10,023 bases of DNA, taken from positions 237,719 to 247,741 of the forward strand of contig NW_003146285.1 in NCBI RefSeq assembly GCF_000003605.2, given 5' to 3'. Under the pieces are notes generated by a model, which saw nothing but the letters and a program-made list of their open reading frames with translations, made no database searches and was not told where the DNA came from. Every line of letters starts with the position of its first letter. The stretch's first letter is position 1. This DNA comes from Saccoglossus kowalevskii (lineage: Eukaryota > Hemichordata > Enteropneusta > Harrimaniidae). Below are positions 7,488 through 10,023 of this stretch, in pieces. The translations under genes and the position numbers were made by a program.

Positions 7488-7660
7488 TTCACTGGGCTTA
7501 AATTTCACTGATTTACCATTTCAGGCATATTCAGTGGGTTTTAAATTCACGGTTTTATCATTTAGATAATGTGTTCTATGCTAAATTTTACAAATTCACT
7601 GGGTTTTAATTTAGCGCATTTTCCAGTCAGCGAAATAAGCAAAATTAAAACCCAGTGAAT
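7488..7660. repeat. TTCACTGGGTTTTAA repeat array with inverted copy
   Basis: Three direct copies of a motif close to TTCACTGGGTTTTAAATTCAC lie at 7488-7508, 7530-7550 and 7595-7612. A fourth lies in inverted orientation at 7642-7660. The third and fourth copies form a perfect 19-bp inverted repeat (ATTCACTGGGTTTTAATTT, 7594-7612 against 7642-7660) around 29 nt, with weaker pairing continuing into the loop. This looks like the end of a dispersed repeat family made of such units. Confidence 0.65.
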
Positions 7661-7922
7661 AACCCCTTTACAGAATTAATGGGTTTCGCTTAGGTTTGCA
7701 GTGCTAGTGGAACCTATCCATACATTGGCGCTCTCCGGCGATTTTTCTAATTTTTAACCGTCTGTGCACCTTTCAGAATGAGTTGATTAAAACAGTGTTA
7801 TGATATGACGTACGTACACATTCAAAGATGCATTTATTGCATAGGATCTTATAGTACACTCATTTTTACAAACATTGTCTTCGTACATATAACCTCTGAC
7901 AGAAATATTTTTGAAAATACAT

Positions 7923-7979
7923 CTATTCTCGGGCGAGCATCCGGGCATTTTCACCGCCTGACAACCATCACGGTGAAAA
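7923..7979 (+). repeat. Hairpin module, copy 1
   Basis: A 57-nt segment about 83% identical to 8711-8768 with one 1-nt gap. Its most conserved part is CATCCGGGCATTTTCACCGC. It ends in a hairpin: TTTTCACCG paired with CGGTGAAAA. Compensatory behaviour cannot be judged from two copies, but the stem is kept in both while the loop differs. Confidence 0.7.
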
Positions 7980-7999
7980 TATTGAGATTCGAAATATGA

Positions 8000-8560
8000 C
8001 ATTTCCTTCGTTAGAGGGGAGACAAGGGGGGGGGGGTAGCTGGTACGGTTTTACGGGAAATAAAAAGGGCTTTTCACAATTTACGAAGAAAAAAAAGACG
8101 TTTTTACAGTTTACAGTGTTAACAAATAGAACATTGAATGGTCCGAAGAGCTCTCCGACTCAAATTCTCCGCCATTGCTGCGCCGTGTGAAGAGACGCAT
8201 GCGCATATTACCCTCGTAATGCTCTTCATTCGGTTAGAGGGCCTTTTACGTCTTGACATTCAATTTTGTAGTGAATTGTGTCATCTAGTCGTTTTACAGT
8301 TTCTAAAATGTAATTTCCCTGGATTATTCTTTACGATTTTTTTATTTGGATGTGAATTTTTGTACGTACGAGAAAAATGACACATTTTTACAGTGTACGA
8401 AAATATTTGATTGATTACGTTGTACGTCTAGCCTGTGATTACAGAATTACGGAATTTATTTTTCTGCTATTTACGTTGTACGAACAAAAAAATATTGCAA
8501 TTACGTTGAACGAAAATAACCCTTGCCCCCCTTCTTCGTTACACAATAGAGAAGGAAATG
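8000..8560. repeat. Candidate element with mirrored G- and C-runs
   Basis: CATTTCCTTC (8000-8009) is repeated in inverted form as GAAGGAAATG (8551-8560). Just inside lie an 11-G run (8026-8036) on the left and a 7-C run (8526-8532) on the right, so the G-rich feature is also mirrored. The interior has direct repeats: TTTACAGTGT at 8110-8119 and 8387-8396, and TTACGTTGTACG at 8415-8426 and 8471-8482 with a one-mismatch copy at 8501-8512. ORFs inside it are short and unrecognised. The ends are less certain than those of the other elements because the matching stretch is only 10 bp. Confidence 0.45.
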
Positions 8561-8637
8561 GATGTTTACACGATTCCTAGAGGGCGCTCCCCGCATACCG
8601 CGGTGACTTGTGTATAATTTGACAGAGTTTCGCCAGT

Positions 8638-8655
8638 CTACGTGTTGCCACGTAG
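8638..8655. repeat. Small hairpin CTACGTG-TTGC-CACGTAG
   Basis: A perfect 7-bp inverted repeat with a 4-nt loop. Just upstream, TAGAGGGCGCTCC (about 8578-8590) resembles the core of a CTCF-type site. Neither has other support. Confidence 0.35.
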
Positions 8656-8710
8656 CATTTAACAGCTTTGTGTGCTACCTTCTCTTCATTCAGCTTTATT
8701 TCAGAGTTAG

Positions 8711-8768
8711 CTATCCTCGGGGCGGACATCCGGGCATTTTCACCGCTTAGCAACCCTTGCGGTGAAAA
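8711..8768 (+). repeat. Hairpin module, copy 2
   Basis: Second copy of the module at 7923-7979, in the same orientation and 788 bp downstream. Here the stem is a perfect 10 bp (TTTTCACCGC with GCGGTGAAAA). Flanking sequences of the two copies do not match, so the repeated unit is bounded to about 57 bp. Confidence 0.7.
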
Positions 8769-9370
8769 AAAAGGCCAAAAACTCGCAGAAAACGATACTT
8801 TGGGATGGTGGTTGAGACTCCCCTGAACAGTATAACACGATTAGCCCTACGTGTGTAACATATCCAAATTTGATTGTTCAGGATTATTTCAAAGTTGAGT
8901 TTGTGTTGTTTTCTCGAATTTTCACCGGCTCGACCGGCGTTCCACAGCAGCGCGAAAAGAGCCCATAGAAATGCATGTACAGTGGTGCGCGTCTTAGCAA
9001 CGTGGAACGGCAGTCCTCGGGCCTAATTGTGTATCCCAGGTATTCAAACGCCGAAATGCAAACTATTTCACGCGAGGGACATTGCCCTATCCCTGTCTGC
9101 GGGTTTCTAGTTGATATGAATAATTCATAGTTGATTCTGACGCCACGAAATAAATTATATTAACATAATTATGCAAATTTATTCTAAATGACCCCCTGAA
9201 TGCGTTGGTTGTTCACGTTAGTATGAACACAGTGAATACAGTCACTCCACCCAAAATAGCAAAGAAAACTATTAAATCGCCTTGAACCAAGGAAACATCG
9301 TGCATTGTTTGTGGCAGTCAAATAGAAAATATAGAAAACCGGAAGAGACTGTTTCGCGGGATTAACATAA
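8769..9370. other. Non-coding stretch between repeats and the RecQ-like ORF
   Basis: No ORF of note. CGTTCCAC (about 8939-8946) recurs inverted as GTGGAACG (about 9002-9009). An octamer ATGCAAAT lies at 9171-9178. This is where later exons of a RecQ-like gene would be sought on the minus strand, but I see no P-loop (GSGKS-type) or DEAH-type motif here. Confidence 0.45.
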
Positions 9371-9736
9371 CTACGACATGCGCAGGCATTTTCCTCTAAG
9401 AGAATGTAAAAAAAAAAAACGAGTAGAAACTAGTTCTTTTTGACAAGACGAATGTCGACACGGCACGCTGACGAACACATCTCTCCCCTCTGTGTAGTTT
9501 GCGATAGTGTCTCGCTGGTATTCTTTGCAAGAAATATCATGGTAGTCTAAACGTTCCAGCACTTTTATAATGCATTCGTCAAGATTAGTTTGTGTCATTA
9601 TATCAAAAACTGCTGTAGAAAGTGTCGCGATCGCGTATAGTACAGTCAAAACAAACTTCGTGTAAGTCGTGGGCGATCCTAGTAGCCATCCATCCCTGAC
9701 CCTTTTCATGGTTGGCCGCGATAAAATGATAGACAT
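9371..9736 (-). pseudogene. RecQ-like helicase N-terminal fragment
   Basis: The ORF has a probable internal start at ATG 9598-9596 (MTQTNLDEC). The part encoded at 9598-9461 has KVLERLDYHDISCKEYQRDT then IANYTEGRDVFVSVP. This matches the start of RecQ-family helicase domains: a helical segment, the motif 0 glutamine (KEYQ) that contacts adenine, then a G-(R/K)-D-V-F-V-S-x-P strand leading into the P-loop. The expected TGSGKS does not follow; the frame goes on with CRHSSCQKE to a stop. No strong donor lies at the break. A truncated copy is the likely reading; an exon with an unusual splice site is possible. Residues 1-46 do not look like RecQ and may be leader sequence. The assignment is by eye. 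Confidence 0.5.
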
Positions 9737-9774
9737 CTGCGCGACTATTCATTTGCATATGAAAGTACCCGGAT

Positions 9775-9794
9775 CTGGTAAGAAATCTTACCAG
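9775..9794. repeat. Near-perfect palindrome CTGGTAAGA-AA-TCTTACCAG
   Basis: A 9-bp perfect stem with a 2-nt centre, just upstream of the minus-strand RecQ-like ORF and 15 bp before the 9810 element. It could be an outer part of that element or an operator-like site; nothing decides between these. Confidence 0.55.
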
Positions 9795-9809
9795 TGAATT
9801 GCAGAAACG

Positions 9810-9938
9810 GACAGTCGGTCGTGCCTAACGGTACTCCATATTCCTGTCCTGGCGCTCGCAATTTATTCACGCCTATCACCTTTATACGCAGTATTTATTA
9901 ATAATATAGCATATTAATATTAGGCACGACCGACTGTC
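9810..9938. mobile_element. Short MITE with 19-bp perfect inverted repeats
   Basis: GACAGTCGGTCGTGCCTAA (9810-9828) is perfectly inverted at 9920-9938. The 91-bp interior is non-coding and AT-rich toward the right. No clear target duplication is visible next to either arm. The perfect arms suggest a recent insertion or selection on the structure. It lies immediately upstream of the RecQ-like fragment's reading direction, so the two could belong to one larger degraded mobile unit; that link is inference. Confidence 0.6.
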
Positions 9939-10023
9939 GGCAATCTAAGGTAGCTATTAAGCAAAATATTTTCGAAGTTTAAATAACAACATTGTTTATT
10001 GCAGTAAGCATACACGTAGATGT
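9939..10023. other. AT-rich window end
   Basis: Nothing recognised. Confidence 0.4.

Noticed and set aside
7488-7660. CRISPR-like array
   Set aside because: There are only three direct copies of uneven spacing plus an inverted one, in a eukaryotic sequence with no cas genes.
8377-8580. Short ORFs across 7787-8580 as genes
   Set aside because: They are overlapping, short, on both strands and run through repeats; none has a recognisable motif.
1-10023. tRNA or rRNA genes
   Set aside because: I looked for GGTTCGAATCC-type B boxes and rRNA core motifs on both strands and found none.

Overview
The window looks like AT-rich nuclear DNA of an invertebrate animal. The best evidence is a spliced minus-strand gene: four exons separated by GT-AG introns, with codons correctly restored across each junction, encoding a secreted von Willebrand factor type D (VWD) domain protein. 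Most of the remaining sequence is non-coding and holds many short inverted-repeat (MITE-like) elements. I cannot name the species or phylum. Nothing suggests a bacterium, phage or plasmid: there are no dense ORFs, operons or Shine-Dalgarno starts.

Layout. (1) Positions 1-4705, minus strand: the VWD gene. Exon 1 (4705-4645) encodes a signal peptide. Exon 2 (3347-3111) encodes an unrecognised N-terminal region with few cysteines. Exons 3 (1715-1474) and 4 (381-89) together encode one essentially complete VWD domain. The gene continues past the left edge through a donor at 88-87. The four exons give 277 codons with no stop. Each of the three complete introns carries an inverted-repeat element: 2705-3057 (intron 2), 1293-1408 (intron 3) and a TTAA-flanked element at 4283-4382 (intron 1). 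Intron 1 also holds two promoter-like plus-strand stretches, one followed by a 71-codon ORF that ends in an AATAAA signal. (2) Positions 4706-7480: no convincing gene. There is a 5453-5679 inverted-repeat element and a 6100-6540 stretch with short direct repeats and a possible LTR character. (3) Positions 7480-8770: a patchwork of repeats. It contains a TTCACTGGGTTTTAA array with a 19-bp perfect inverted repeat, a roughly 57-bp hairpin module present twice, and a roughly 560-bp element with a G11 run near one end and a C7 run near the other. (4) Positions 8770-10023: a minus-strand ORF (9736-9371) with what appears to be the N-terminal motif of a RecQ-like helicase, cut off just before the ATP-binding P-loop. 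It is followed by a 129-bp element with 19-bp perfect terminal inverted repeats (9810-9938).

The only gene supported with good confidence is the VWD gene. The RecQ-like ORF is probably a fragment. No tRNA, rRNA, CRISPR array or complete transposase was found. Family assignments come from reading motifs, not from database searches.
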